A stretch of DNA of 64,000 nucleotides from JABSOG01 sp965277695 (GCA_965277695.1 CBDIDQ010000036.1:1-64000); one strand, 5' to 3'. Shown: positions 42,352 through 52,756, numbered from the stretch's first letter. A program made the numbers and translations. The notes: generated from the sequence alone by a model not told the origin.

Positions 42352-45072
42352 ATGGGCAAGTCACTCGTTATAGTGGAGTCTCCGGCAAAGGCCAAAACAA
42401 TTAATAAATATCTGGGTAATGACTTTATTGTCAAATCCAGTGTCGGTCATGTTCGGGACTTACCAACTTCTAGTAAAAATAAACCAGTGGCCAGCAAAAC
42501 CCCTGCCGAAGTCAGAAAAATGTCGCCTGAAGTAAAGGCGGCATATAAAAAGAAAAGAGATTATGCCGCGTTAATTGCCCGTATGGGGATTGATCCGGAA
42601 AATGACTGGCACGCGTATTACGATATTTTGCCTGGCAAAGAGAAAGTGGTCGCTGAATTACAAAAACTGGCAGAAAAAGCCGACACTATCTATCTGGCAT
42701 CGGATTTGGATAGAGAGGGAGAGGCAATTGCTTGGCATCTCCAAGAAATTATTGGTGGTGAGCCAGAAAAATTTAAACGGGTGGTGTTTAATGAAATCAC
42801 CAAAACCGCCATTCAAGCGGCTTTTGCTGAGCCGGGCGAAGTCAATATTGCCCGAGTGAATGCGCAACAAACTCGCCGTTTTCTCGACCGCATTGTCGGT
42901 TTCATGGTATCTCCGTTGTTATGGAAAAAAGTCGCCCGGGGCTTGTCGGCCGGACGAGTTCAGTCAGTTGCTGTGAGGCTGGTGGCTGAGAAAGAAAAAG
43001 AGATTAAGGCGTTTGTGCCTGAAGAATTCTGGGATTTACACGCTGACTTGCAAAGTGACAGTGCCATTGATATTCGGATGCAAGTGGCTAGGCAAGCAGG
43101 CAAGGCGTTTAAGCCGGTCAATAAAGATCAGACATTTGCTGCGGTTGCCGCACTGGAAGCCTCAGACTACAAAGTTTCAAATCGGGAAGATAGAGCAACT
43201 TCTAGTCGTCCCGGAGCGCCCTTCATTACTTCAACTTTGCAACAATCGGCGAGTACTCGATTGGGCTATGGCGTGAAGAAAACCATGATGGTGGCGCAGC
43301 GATTGTACGAAGCCGGTCATATTACTTATATGAGAACCGATTCGACTAATCTGAGTGCTGATGCCATTAATGGCTGCCGTGAATATGTTGAAAAAGAATA
43401 TGGTTCGCAGTATTTGCCCGAAACCCCGATGGTTTATGGCAGCAAAGGTAATGCTCAAGAGGCGCATGAGGCTATACGACCTTCTGACGTGCTAATTCTC
43501 TCTGGTCATTTAGACGGGATAGATGCCGACGGCAAAAAGCTTTATGAGCTTATTTGGCGTCAGTTCGTTGCCTGTCAGATGGTTGCGGCAAAATATGATG
43601 CTACGACATTGACTGTCACTTCGGGTGAATTCGAATTAAAAGCCAAAGGTCGGGTATTACGCTTTGATGGTTGGACCCGCGCACAACCGTCGGTGAAGAA
43701 AAAAGGCGAAGAAGATAACAGCTTGCCGGATATTAAAGTGGGCGAATCATTGTCGTTGCTGCAATTGGATCCGAAGCAGCATTTTACTAAACCGCCTGCT
43801 CGATTTAATGAAGCGTCTTTGGTGAAAGAACTAGAGAAAAAAGGCATTGGACGACCATCCACTTATGCGGCGATTATTTCGACCATTCAAGATCGCGGTT
43901 ATGTCAGACTCGAAAGCAAACGTTTTTATGCTGAGAAGATGGGTGAAATTGTTAATGAGCGTTTGGTTGAGAATTTTTCTGAACTGCTCAGTTATGACTT
44001 TACCGCCAACATGGAACAAAAGCTGGATAAAATTGCCGATAACGAGCAACGTTGGTTAACCGTATTAGATGAGTTTTATGACGAGTTCACCAATCAGCTT
44101 GAAGCCGCTGATGCAGAGCCTGATGACGGTGGTATGCGACCGAATCAAGTGGTATTGACTGATGTTGATTGTGCCACGTGTGGCAGAAAAATGGGCATTA
44201 GAACGGGTACTACTGGGGTATTCCTTGGCTGTTCAGGCTATGCTTTACCACCAAAAGAGCGCTGTACCAATACCATGAATTTGGTTAATGGTGAAGAAGC
44301 GGTTAGCGCCGAAGATGTTGAAGACGTCGAAACCGAAGCATTACGCTCGAAAAAACGTTGTCAAATCTGTAGTACTGCAATGGACAGCTATTTAATCGAC
44401 GAACAACGCAAACTGCATGTTTGTGGTAATAACCCCAGCTGTGATGGTTTTGAGGTTGAAACCGGGCAGTTTAAAATCAAGGGTTATGATGGACCAGTTA
44501 TAGAGTGTGATAAATGTAGTAATGACATGGAACTAAAATCTGGCCGATTTGGTAAGTATTTTGGTTGTACTAATGGGGAATGTAAAAATACCCGTAAATT
44601 ACTGCGTAGCGGTGAAGCCGCGCCACCAAAAGAAGATCCGGTGATGTTGCCTGAGCTTGAGTGTGAAAAATCAGAGACTTATTTTGTCTTACGTGATGGT
44701 GCTGCTGGGATATTTTTAGCCGCTAAAACCTTTCCGAAATCTCGTGAAACCAGAGCACCAAAGGTGGCTGAGTTGCATCGTTTTAGAGAGCGAATTTCTC
44801 CGAAGTTCTATTATTTGGCCGATGCACCACAGCAAGACCCGGATGGCAATCTGGCTATTGTGCGTTATTCGCGTAAATCCAAAGAGCAGTATGTGATGAC
44901 AGAAGTTGACGGTAAAGCGTCAGGCTGGACGGCAAAATATGCTAGCGGAAAGTGGATAGAAGAAGCGAAGAAGAAAGCAGCGCCTAAAAAGGCGGTAGCG
45001 AAGAAAAAAACCGCCGCTAAGAAAACCACTAAAGCAGCGAGCAAAGAAGCCAATAGCGAGGAAACGAGTTAG
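42352..45072 (+). CDS. topA: DNA topoisomerase I
   Basis: 906 residues, type IA enzyme relaxing negative supercoils. The Toprim domain (SLVIVESPAKAKTINKYLGN, with ASDLDREGEAIAWHL) is followed by the strand-passage domain with catalytic Tyr near residue 325 in ITYMRTDSTNLS and the GRVQSVAVRLV motif. Three C-terminal zinc-ribbon modules are visible (CATCGRKMGIRTG...C, CQICSTAMDSYL...C, CDKCSNDMELKSGRFGKYFG), and a Lys/Ala-rich tail resembles histone H1-like tails. The start is ATG after a weak ribosome site. Confidence 0.98.
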   Translation: MGKSLVIVESPAKAKTINKYLGNDFIVKSSVGHVRDLPTSSKNKPVASKTPAEVRKMSPEVKAAYKKKRDYAALIARMGIDPENDWHAYYDILPGKEKVVAELQKLAEKADTIYLASDLDREGEAIAWHLQEIIGGEPEKFKRVVFNEITKTAIQAAFAEPGEVNIARVNAQQTRRFLDRIVGFMVSPLLWKKVARGLSAGRVQSVAVRLVAEKEKEIKAFVPEEFWDLHADLQSDSAIDIRMQVARQAGKAFKPVNKDQTFAAVAALEASDYKVSNREDRATSSRPGAPFITSTLQQSASTRLGYGVKKTMMVAQRLYEAGHITYMRTDSTNLSADAINGCREYVEKEYGSQYLPETPMVYGSKGNAQEAHEAIRPSDVLILSGHLDGIDADGKKLYELIWRQFVACQMVAAKYDATTLTVTSGEFELKAKGRVLRFDGWTRAQPSVKKKGEEDNSLPDIKVGESLSLLQLDPKQHFTKPPARFNEASLVKELEKKGIGRPSTYAAIISTIQDRGYVRLESKRFYAEKMGEIVNERLVENFSELLSYDFTANMEQKLDKIADNEQRWLTVLDEFYDEFTNQLEAADAEPDDGGMRPNQVVLTDVDCATCGRKMGIRTGTTGVFLGCSGYALPPKERCTNTMNLVNGEEAVSAEDVEDVETEALRSKKRCQICSTAMDSYLIDEQRKLHVCGNNPSCDGFEVETGQFKIKGYDGPVIECDKCSNDMELKSGRFGKYFGCTNGECKNTRKLLRSGEAAPPKEDPVMLPELECEKSETYFVLRDGAAGIFLAAKTFPKSRETRAPKVAELHRFRERISPKFYYLADAPQQDPDGNLAIVRYSRKSKEQYVMTEVDGKASGWTAKYASGKWIEEAKKKAAPKKAVAKKKTAAKKTTKAASKEANSEETS

Positions 45073-45087
45073 GCGCTAAATGGTTTA

Positions 45088-45115
45088 TTTGAGGTCAATT
45101 GATTTTGACCTCAAA
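45088..45115. terminator. Hairpin between convergent topA and speE
   Basis: TTTGAGGTCAA (45088-45098) and TTGACCTCAAA (45105-45115) form a perfect 11-bp stem with a six-base loop. No long T-run follows on either strand, so it is a weak bidirectional terminator candidate. Confidence 0.5.
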
Positions 45116-45138
45116 CCTTCTCGTTTCATGTTTCTCCG

Positions 45139-46035
45139 TTAATTATTAATTAATCCCACCAACCCCTTCTTGACAAAACTAGGCAAAGCAAACGCCGCAC
45201 AATGCAACTGAGCATTGTAATAATCAAAAGACAATGGACTAGCATCAACCCGTTTTGCGTCAAAATCATTGATCGGATGATAACGTTTACTGGCAAAGGT
45301 AAAGCTCCATAATCCACCGGGATAACTCAGGTTACTGAAATTATACAGATAACAGGCCGGGAAAACGTTGTTAAGGGCTTTTAACAGTGATTGTTGGATA
45401 TCCATGGCATACCAGGACGACTCGCCCTGAGAGACGACTATACCGTCGTCGCTGAGGACGTTAAATACATCCTGATAGAAAGCTTCGCCAAATAATGGCT
45501 GAGCAGGACCTATTGGATCGGTGGAGTCGATGATCACCACATCAAACTTTTCTTTGTTACTGTTACTGTTACTGTTGCTGTTGTTTTGTTTGGCGGCTTG
45601 CTGCACAAATTCGACACCATCACCAATGATTAAGTTGAGTCTTGAGTCTGTCAGGCTTTTAGCTGTTTGTGGGATATGTTTTTTGCAAGCATCAACTACC
45701 ATGCCGTCAATTTCGACCATAGTGCAGTGTTTTACGCCCTGGTGACGTAATACCTCTCGGGCTGTGCCGCCATCACCGCCGCCGATGATTAATACGTTGA
45801 CTGGATTAGGATGAATGAACAGTGGTACATGGCTGATCATGTCGTGGTAAGCAAATTCATCCCGTTCTGTAACCATGATCAAACCGTCATTGAGCAACAT
45901 TTTACCGTGGCCTTTGGTTTGTACGATGTCCACGGTTTGGTAAGGGCTTTTTCCTGAGAATAAAACTGCTTCGACTTTAAATCGCAAGCCTAAAAAGTCT
46001 TTAAATTTCTCTTCAATCCATAAATCAGAATGCAT
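45139..46035 (-). CDS. speE: Spermidine synthase
   Basis: 298 residues; transfers aminopropyl from decarboxylated AdoMet to putrescine. Seen: KMLLNDGLIMVTERDEFAYH, the cofactor motif IIGGGDGGTAREVLRH, MVEIDG, and DSTDPIGPAQPLF with catalytic acid region. A short Ser/Asn repeat (NNSNSNSNSN, about residues 152-161) is an insertion. The ATG overlaps the end of speD by 11 bases with GGAGCG upstream, so speD and speE are translationally coupled. Confidence 0.96.
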   Translation of the reverse strand: MHSDLWIEEKFKDFLGLRFKVEAVLFSGKSPYQTVDIVQTKGHGKMLLNDGLIMVTERDEFAYHDMISHVPLFIHPNPVNVLIIGGGDGGTAREVLRHQGVKHCTMVEIDGMVVDACKKHIPQTAKSLTDSRLNLIIGDGVEFVQQAAKQNNSNSNSNSNKEKFDVVIIDSTDPIGPAQPLFGEAFYQDVFNVLSDDGIVVSQGESSWYAMDIQQSLLKALNNVFPACYLYNFSNLSYPGGLWSFTFASKRYHPINDFDAKRVDASPLSFDYYNAQLHCAAFALPSFVKKGLVGLINN

Positions 46036-47054
46036 GGTGCGCTCCGGTTAAATCTAACAGAGTAGGGGAGGTAAAGTCGGTTTGTGGCCGAATGTAATGG
46101 GCAAAATGGACGTCAAAACCATTGCTTAACGGTTTATGGACCAGGCTGCTGCTAATATAATCTGGCGGAATAAACTGTTTTGTTTTGGCGTCAAAAGCGG
46201 CTTCATTAAAGCTGACCAAATCAAATGACGCAGGTGATAATATCGCCAAAATGAGCGGCAGTTTTTTCAAACAAGTCGAGATTGGATTCGAAGCTGACAT
46301 AACTACTGGTGGCCTGCGGTGTAACGTGTATGGTGACGTATTTATCTTGTTTAATCGCGTTGAGCGAATAACCAAAAGGTTTGAATTGGTGATCATCAAT
46401 ACTGAAACCCGGCAGTAACTCAGACAATCGCAGAAATTGGCGAATTTCAGTGATGGACAGTCCGGTGTTGGTGAGTTGGTCAGAAGCGGCCTGACTAATC
46501 TGATAGGCTAACAATTCATAGGTTTTGTCGGCTCGATCAGCTTGATAATAATTATCCAAGTGATATAGATAATTATGATGGCCGTACAACTGACCAAAAC
46601 GATAGGCGACCCCGTTGATTTGACTATTCAGTCGCTTGATGTCGTCGATAAAATTGCTGGGTTGAGCTTGGGAAAAGTACTCATTTTTGCGTTGGTAAAT
46701 TAACTGTAAAATGGCTTGATGATTGACCTGACCGAGAAAATATTCCACTGCATGGACCAATCGGGTGGTGCCACAGGTTAAGATTAACAGTCGATCAGAC
46801 CAGACGAATAAACTTGATTCTGATAATAAAAACGCTTTACAGCTACTATTATCAATTTTAGAGATTATTTGGGCGTCGCAATGGTTGACCAAAGTTGCCC
46901 AAAAGTCATCTGAAAAATCATTGAGCAAAGAAAGTTGTACCGGGTCTATGATGATTTCTGCTTTTTTCTCTGAACCTTCGAAAAACAACGACCATACCTC
47001 TTTTTTTAAGTGCTTTATAAAGAGCTTTATAAGGAGCTTTATCAGGGGTTTCAT
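46025..47054 (-). pseudogene. speD: Eukaryotic-type S-adenosylmethionine decarboxylase, frameshifted near the 3' end
   Basis: Makes the aminopropyl donor for SpeE. The sequence follows the eukaryotic fold, not E. coli SpeD: FFEGSEKKAEI near the start, the self-cleavage site LLSESSLFVW (pyruvoyl Ser inside SESS), proton-donor Cys in LTCGTTRLV, and IHVTPQATSSYVSFESNLDL with the processing Ser/His pair. After FEKTAAHFGD the frame reaches a premature TGA. The conserved continuation (LSPASFDLVSFNEAAFDAKT onward) is in another frame. The shift maps to an A6 run near 46270; five As restore one frame. All catalytic residues lie before it. The likely start is TTG 46986-46988 with GAGGT upstream, not 47054. 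Confidence 0.85.
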
Positions 47055-47157
47055 AATAAGCTAAAGTGACTAAAAAAAACTATACTTTATTGATGTTTTA
47101 CGCATAATTGGCATTTATTATCACCTGTCACTTCAAGTAATAAAGGGACACCGTAAT

Positions 47158-49074
47158 TTGAAAAGTAAAAACTGGACCATAGAAGACGCGAAAAAGATTT
47201 ATCACATCCAGCGTTGGTGTAATGGTTATTTCGATGTTAACCAACGGGGGCATCTTGAAGTGATGCCTAAACATGATGATCCGACCCTGAAAATTGATTT
47301 ACAGCAGGTGATCGAGCAGCTCAAAGCGCAAGGCACTGAGTTTCCGGTGGTGATCCGCTTTCTTGATATCTTGCATTCGCAAGTTGATATTCTTAATACG
47401 TCGTTTGCTGATTGCATTGCCGAGGCTGGCTATCAGGGGCGTTATACCGGTGTTTATCCAATTAAGGTCAATCAAACCCGTGAAGTGGTCGAAAAAATTG
47501 TCAAAGCAGGCAGCCGATTTGATTATGGCCTTGAAGCTGGGTCAAAGTCAGAGTTGTTGGCGGTGCTGGCGTACAATAACAACCCCAATGCGTTGACAAT
47601 CCTCAATGGATATAAAGACCGAGAATACTTGCAATTGGCTTTAGCTGGCAAAAAAATGGGTCGCCGAGTGGTGGTGGTGATTGACAAATATAGTGAGTTG
47701 GAAAGTTTGCTGGCATTGTCCCGGGAGATGCAGGTCGAGCCGATGATTGGTTTGAGGGTGAAGATGATGGTGCAAAGCCGGGGGAAATGGAAAAGCTCCA
47801 GCGGTGAACGTTCCAAATTCGGTCTGAATGTTGCTGAAATTCTCAATGCAGTCGCGCTGATTAAACAACACCACCTCAGCCATTGTGTTCAATTGCTCCA
47901 TTTTCATATTGGTAGTCAGATCACCGATATTAAGGTGATTAAAGAAGCAGTGCAGGAAGCTTCTTTGATGTATTGTAAATTAGTTCAAATGGGTATGCCT
48001 ATTGACTATGTTGATGTGGGGGGCGGGTTAGCGATTGATTATGATGGCAGTCAATCGACTGGTGATTCGTCGCGTAACTATAGTCTTGATGAGTATGTGG
48101 CTGATATTGTTTATGGTTTTAAGCAGTCTTGTGATTTGGCGGGGGTGGCACACCCCAATCTGGTGAGTGAAAGCGGTCGGGCGATCACCGCTCATCATTC
48201 TTGTGTGGTGACGCAAATAATTGGTGAGATTAACCCCTCAGGTACAACTTTTGATTGTCAACAAGCCGCTGATGAGCATATTTTGGTCAGTAATATGCGT
48301 GAGTATGAACAAGACCTGCAAGCAGGTGGGAATACCCAAGAAGTATTTAATGACATTGTACAATTGAAAGAGCAAACGGTTGCCGCTTTTAAACTGGGTA
48401 TTTTATCCCTTGAAGATATGGCTAAGATTGATACTTTGTATTGGCGAATTCTCAATGCTATTGCGATCCGGTTGCAAGGTGAGGCCATTGTCCCCGAAGA
48501 GTTACAACATATTCCAGAATCCTTGTCGTCTTTGTATTTGGCTAATTTTTCGGTGTTTCAATCGATCATTGACTCTTGGGCTATTAGTCAAATTCTGCCG
48601 ATCATGCCATTATCCAGATTAAATGAAGCACCACAAAAGCGTTGTTCACTGGTTGATATTACCTGTGACAGTGATGGCAAAATTGATCAGTTTATTGGTG
48701 ATGAAGCGATTGTCAAACATTTGCCCTTGCATCAGCTCAAAGCGGATGAGGATTATTATATCGGTTTGTTTTTGACCGGTGCCTATCAGGATGTGATGGG
48801 AGATATGCATAATTTGTTTGGTCGTTTGAATGAAGTCCATGTTTCTTGTGACGAAACGGTAGCAGAGCGTTTTCATATTCATCAGGTCGTTAGGGGCTCT
48901 GCTAGAGAGTCGGTGTTGTCGACAATGCAATATACCTCAGAAACCATGGCAAAAATGGTTAAACAGGTGGTTGATAATCAGGTGAGTGATGGCAACCTTG
49001 ATGAGCAGGAAGGCGATAAGTTGAATGATTTTTATCGCTCGTGCCTTGATGGCTATACCTATTTAACTGTGTAA
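47158..49074 (+). CDS. speA: Biosynthetic arginine decarboxylase
   Basis: 638 residues, PLP-dependent alanine-racemase-fold enzyme converting arginine to agmatine. The PLP lysine lies in YTGVYPIKVNQTREVV (about K103). LLHFHIGSQITDIKVIKEAV, DVGGGLAIDYDGSQ and the C-terminal GAYQDVMGDMHNLFGRLNEV are family blocks. The start is TTG after AAAGGGACACCG. It is divergent from speD-speE with 103 bases between, forming an arginine-to-spermidine locus. No agmatinase (speB) is in the window. Confidence 0.96.
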   Translation: MKSKNWTIEDAKKIYHIQRWCNGYFDVNQRGHLEVMPKHDDPTLKIDLQQVIEQLKAQGTEFPVVIRFLDILHSQVDILNTSFADCIAEAGYQGRYTGVYPIKVNQTREVVEKIVKAGSRFDYGLEAGSKSELLAVLAYNNNPNALTILNGYKDREYLQLALAGKKMGRRVVVVIDKYSELESLLALSREMQVEPMIGLRVKMMVQSRGKWKSSSGERSKFGLNVAEILNAVALIKQHHLSHCVQLLHFHIGSQITDIKVIKEAVQEASLMYCKLVQMGMPIDYVDVGGGLAIDYDGSQSTGDSSRNYSLDEYVADIVYGFKQSCDLAGVAHPNLVSESGRAITAHHSCVVTQIIGEINPSGTTFDCQQAADEHILVSNMREYEQDLQAGGNTQEVFNDIVQLKEQTVAAFKLGILSLEDMAKIDTLYWRILNAIAIRLQGEAIVPEELQHIPESLSSLYLANFSVFQSIIDSWAISQILPIMPLSRLNEAPQKRCSLVDITCDSDGKIDQFIGDEAIVKHLPLHQLKADEDYYIGLFLTGAYQDVMGDMHNLFGRLNEVHVSCDETVAERFHIHQVVRGSARESVLSTMQYTSETMAKMVKQVVDNQVSDGNLDEQEGDKLNDFYRSCLDGYTYLTV

Positions 49075-49103
49075 TGAACGCAGCGGTCATAAGGAAACAA
49101 TAA

Positions 49104-49997
49104 GTGAAACAAACAGTAACTTCTATTAAACAACTGACGTATCCCAATGCTTGGCGCTCTGTGCTGGCTGTGGTGCGGGACTGGTCCATTATTATCGCTG
49201 TGGCGGCGTTGAGTATTGTATTGGATCATTGGTTGGTTTATCTGCTGGCAGTCTGGGTGATTGGGGTATTCCAGTTTGCGCTGGGTGAGGCGATGTTACA
49301 TGAAGCGTCCCATCACAATTTGTTTAAGACTCAAAGGCTTAATTATTTTGGCGAATTGTTTTATGGTTTGCCTTTTGGCCAGACGGTGAAACAGTTTCAG
49401 GCTGAACATATGTTGCACCATACCCGGTTAGGCAGCCACGAAGATCACTTGGTTGAAGAATGCACTGAGCTGGGGATCTTTAAGCCTGGTGCCAATATGA
49501 TGTGGTTGTGGTTTTTTAAGCCGCTGCTGGGGATCGTCGGGCTGTATTATCTGTCAACAATGACGTTGAAGCCGTGGCAGGAAGGGCGCAAAATTGTGTT
49601 GTTTTGGTTGGTTATCACTGGGGTTTTTTATGCTTATGATGCCTTGATGGTATTGCTGATGTATTGGGTTATTCCGTTTGTTTGGGCATCAAATAGCTTT
49701 CTTTATTGGTCTGAAATAGAAGATCATATCAATACTCGTACCGGGACTCGTAGTAACCTCAGCCCATTGTTTAATTGGCTCAGCCATAACAATGGTTATC
49801 ATTATCTGCATCATCGTTATCCGAATATTCCTTGGTATAATTTACCAGCTGGTTACAATCAGTTCTTAGCGGGCAAAGGGGATATCTCACAAGGTTTCTT
49901 TGATACGTTCAGCCAACTTAACCAGCCGTTATCAGCTGCTGAATTAGCCTATCCAAAGGTAACAACTCAAGGGCAGGAAACAATATCATCAACCTGA
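49104..49997 (+). CDS. Membrane fatty acid desaturase family protein
   Basis: 297 residues with the three His boxes of membrane di-iron desaturases: HEASHH, HMLHHTRLGSHEDH and HNNGYHYLHHRYPNIPW. Several hydrophobic segments surround them (IIIAVAALSIVLDHWLVYLL, LYYLSTMTLKP, IVLFWLVITGVFYAY). It would introduce a double bond or hydroxylate a lipid; the substrate cannot be deduced. The start is GTG with AAGGAAACAATAA upstream. Its last 31 bases overlap the end of the convergent kinase gene. Confidence 0.85.
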   Translation: MKQTVTSIKQLTYPNAWRSVLAVVRDWSIIIAVAALSIVLDHWLVYLLAVWVIGVFQFALGEAMLHEASHHNLFKTQRLNYFGELFYGLPFGQTVKQFQAEHMLHHTRLGSHEDHLVEECTELGIFKPGANMMWLWFFKPLLGIVGLYYLSTMTLKPWQEGRKIVLFWLVITGVFYAYDALMVLLMYWVIPFVWASNSFLYWSEIEDHINTRTGTRSNLSPLFNWLSHNNGYHYLHHRYPNIPWYNLPAGYNQFLAGKGDISQGFFDTFSQLNQPLSAAELAYPKVTTQGQETISST

Positions 49998-51835
49998 GAT
50001 ATCAGTTGATGAGCTAATTGACTGATGGATTCACTGCTGTCGCTTTTGACCGCCGTTTCTAGTTGAGTGGCCAGCAAACCCAATTCGTCAAAGCCATACA
50101 TTGGCGCTGAACCTCTGATGGCGTGGGCTTGTTTACCTAAGCCTGGCCAGTCGTTGTCATAAGCTAGGGCTGACAAATCCACTAGGCGCTCTTTTAGCCC
50201 AGCGACAAACTGGCTTTTAAGCTGGTTAAGTACTTCTTCATCCAAGTCAATATCAGCGGCCTGAGGGGGCTGCTGACCATCAAAGTAACTACCAACAATG
50301 CTGATAAAAGCTTGCCGGTTAATCGGTTTGGCAATGTGACTGTCAAACCCTTGTGCCAGATAACTGTCAATGTCGGTTTTCATCGCATTGGCGGTGAGTG
50401 CCACGATAGGTACGTCCATGGCGGTGGTTTTTAATAGATTCATTGCGCTGATGCCATCCATGACCGGCATTTGAATGTCCATTAAAATCAGGTCGAAATC
50501 TTCGGTGATAGATTGTTGTACCGCCAACTCGCCATTTTCGACGGCGGTAACCTGCAATCCCATGCGTTTGAGCAATTGGCTGAATAAAGCTCGGTTGTCA
50601 TGATGATCTTCAGCCAATAGAATATGGCCCGATAGGGTAGGCATCGAATCGCTGACAGTTATGTTGCTCGGCTTGTAGCCGGCAGCTGCGGCATCATTAC
50701 ACCAATCGCCCGATGCCGGGGTGGTGAGTTGGATAAATACGGTAAACTCACTACCTTCATTCGGTGTGCTTTGAATGGAAATATTGCCATTAAGTTTTAG
50801 TGCCAAAGACTTAGCAATACTTAATCCGAGTCCGGTACCACCGTATTTCCGCGTAATAGAGTAATCAACTTGGGTAAAGTCAGTAAACAATTTACTGATT
50901 TGCATTGGCGTCAAACCAATGCCAGTATCTTTAACCTCAAAAACTAATTGATTGTTGCGGGTGACAACGGCAATGACGACACTGCCGCTATCGGTGAATT
51001 TGATGGCATTGTTGACCAAATTGAGCAAAATTTGTTTTAACCGGGTGGGATCACAAATAATGTGTCTTGGTAAGGGGAATTTGTAGTCGATAGTGAATAC
51101 TAACCCTTTGGCCTGTGCTTGTTGCTTGACCAGTGATTCAATGCTACTGAGCATCTCAAACAGGTCCATTTCAAGCAATTCAATTTCAAGCTTGTTGGCT
51201 TCTATTTTGGATAAATCAAGAATACCATTCACCACATTGAGTAAATGGGAGCCATTCTGGGCAATGATATTGATCGCTTTGCTTTGAAAATCGGCTTTAA
51301 AGTCGCCTTGGATCATGCTTTCAGCATAACCGATGATTGCGGTTAAAGGGGTGCGAATTTCGTGACTCATGTTGGCTAAAAAACGGCTTTTGGCCTCACT
51401 GGCTTGTGCCAATTCATCCGATAAATGTTGTAATTGTCGGGTTTGACCGATGATTTTCAGTTGTGTTGCCACCCGAGCTTTGACGACTTTTGGCGAAAAC
51501 GGTTTGCGGATATAATCTTGCGCACCTAAAGTCAAACCATGCTCTTCTTCACCCGCAGAGTTGAGGCCAGTAATAAAAATCACTGGAATAGACTCGGTTT
51601 GTTGGTCGGATTTTAAGTGACTTAGCACTTCAAAGCCATCCATGTCTGGCATGATCACATCAAGCAGTATGAGATCGGGTTTGATTTGAAAGGCTTTGTC
51701 GACGGCTTGACGACCATTTTTGGCCAATGCAATATCAACGTCGTCTTTGAGTAGGTCACTGAGGATTTTTAAATTGGTTTTTTCATCGTCAACCAGTAGT
51801 ACTAATGGGCGGGCAGGGGTTCGGGCAGATGGCAT
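49967..51835 (-). CDS. Hybrid histidine kinase: REC-HisKA-HATPase-REC-Hpt
   Basis: 622 residues, no membrane segment. The N-terminal receiver (LLVDDEKTNLKILSDLL, LILLDVIMPDMDGFEV) is followed by HisKA with phospho-His158 in NMSHEIRTPLTAIIGY. The ATPase has NLVNNAIKFTDSG and GGTGLGLSIAKSLALK. A second receiver (ILLAEDHHDNRALFSQLL, LILMDIQMPVMDG) precedes the Hpt domain (AHAIRGSAPMYG). The ATG abuts the stop of the REC-GGDEF gene, so the two are coupled. The first receivers of the two genes are similar. Confidence 0.93.
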   Translation of the reverse strand: MPSARTPARPLVLLVDDEKTNLKILSDLLKDDVDIALAKNGRQAVDKAFQIKPDLILLDVIMPDMDGFEVLSHLKSDQQTESIPVIFITGLNSAGEEEHGLTLGAQDYIRKPFSPKVVKARVATQLKIIGQTRQLQHLSDELAQASEAKSRFLANMSHEIRTPLTAIIGYAESMIQGDFKADFQSKAINIIAQNGSHLLNVVNGILDLSKIEANKLEIELLEMDLFEMLSSIESLVKQQAQAKGLVFTIDYKFPLPRHIICDPTRLKQILLNLVNNAIKFTDSGSVVIAVVTRNNQLVFEVKDTGIGLTPMQISKLFTDFTQVDYSITRKYGGTGLGLSIAKSLALKLNGNISIQSTPNEGSEFTVFIQLTTPASGDWCNDAAAAGYKPSNITVSDSMPTLSGHILLAEDHHDNRALFSQLLKRMGLQVTAVENGELAVQQSITEDFDLILMDIQMPVMDGISAMNLLKTTAMDVPIVALTANAMKTDIDSYLAQGFDSHIAKPINRQAFISIVGSYFDGQQPPQAADIDLDEEVLNQLKSQFVAGLKERLVDLSALAYDNDWPGLGKQAHAIRGSAPMYGFDELGLLATQLETAVKSDSSESISQLAHQLISQVDDIVSCP

Positions 51836-52756
51836 CTACTCTACCTCCAATTCACTGGTTTCATGCCACACCACACAATTTCTGCCCTGTTGTTTAGCCT
51901 GGTACAACATATCATCAGCGATTTTGAAAAAAGCGCTCTTTGATGAGTTGGTATCGGGTGAGAAGCTGATGCCACCGACACTGATGGTTAACCATGGATA
52001 GCCTGCGGTATCACACTGGGGGATCTGTAAAGCTTCGATGGCTTCGCGACACGCTTGTGCGGTTTCAATCGCACCCTCTTTGCTGGTCTCTGGTAATACC
52101 ATGACAAACTCTTCACCACCATAACGGGCCACAAAATCTCTGGGGCGACGTAAATTAAGTGATAAGGTATGAGCGACCCGCTCTAGTGCCCGATCACCAA
52201 CAGCGTGGCCATAGTGATCGTTATAACGTTTAAAATTGTCAATATCGACCATAACCAGTGATAACTGGGACTTTTTACGTACCGCAGCGGCCCATTCAAT
52301 GTTAAGCACTTCGTCATAACGACGGCGGTTGGCAATGGAAGTGAGCGGATCGATGTTGACCATTTGTTCGAGGATTTTTTGCTGTCTGACCAGTTGCAGG
52401 TGAAATCTGACCCGGCATTTTAATATCGCAACATGAAAAGGTTTTTGAATGTAATCACAAGCACCGAGTTTTAATCCTCTTTCTTCTTTGATCACATCCA
52501 TTTCGGCAGTCACAAAAATAACCGGAATGGCGCTGGTCATGGTGTTGCCTTTTAATTGCCTGATGACCTCAAAGCCATTCATGCCAGGCATGATCACGTC
52601 GAGTAATATAAGGTCAGGCTTAAACTGAATCGCTTTGCTGATACCCTGTTCACCATCTTTGGCCAGGATCACCTCAACGTCGTTTTTGAGAATATCACTC
52701 AAAACTTTCAGATTGGTCTTCTCATCGTCGATAATCAAGATCTTTTGATTTTTCAT
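51836..52756 (-). CDS. Response regulator diguanylate cyclase (REC-GGDEF)
   Basis: 306 residues. The receiver (ILIIDDEKTNLKVLSDILKN, LILLDVIMPGMNGFEVIRQL) is followed by a diguanylate cyclase with active site YGGEEF. The product-inhibition I-site RPRD lies five residues upstream, so both synthesis and feedback by cyclic di-GMP are expected. It is the middle gene of a three-gene signalling operon; the upstream Cache hybrid kinase is the plausible phosphate source. Confidence 0.95.
   Translation of the reverse strand: MKNQKILIIDDEKTNLKVLSDILKNDVEVILAKDGEQGISKAIQFKPDLILLDVIMPGMNGFEVIRQLKGNTMTSAIPVIFVTAEMDVIKEERGLKLGACDYIQKPFHVAILKCRVRFHLQLVRQQKILEQMVNIDPLTSIANRRRYDEVLNIEWAAAVRKKSQLSLVMVDIDNFKRYNDHYGHAVGDRALERVAHTLSLNLRRPRDFVARYGGEEFVMVLPETSKEGAIETAQACREAIEALQIPQCDTAGYPWLTISVGGISFSPDTNSSKSAFFKIADDMLYQAKQQGRNCVVWHETSELEVE

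Noticed and set aside
46221..46399. Programmed ribosomal frameshift in speD
   Set aside because: Codon phasing at GAA AAA ACT does not fit a -1 slippery heptamer; a +1 shift is needed and no stimulatory context is clear. An indel in the A6 run is simpler.
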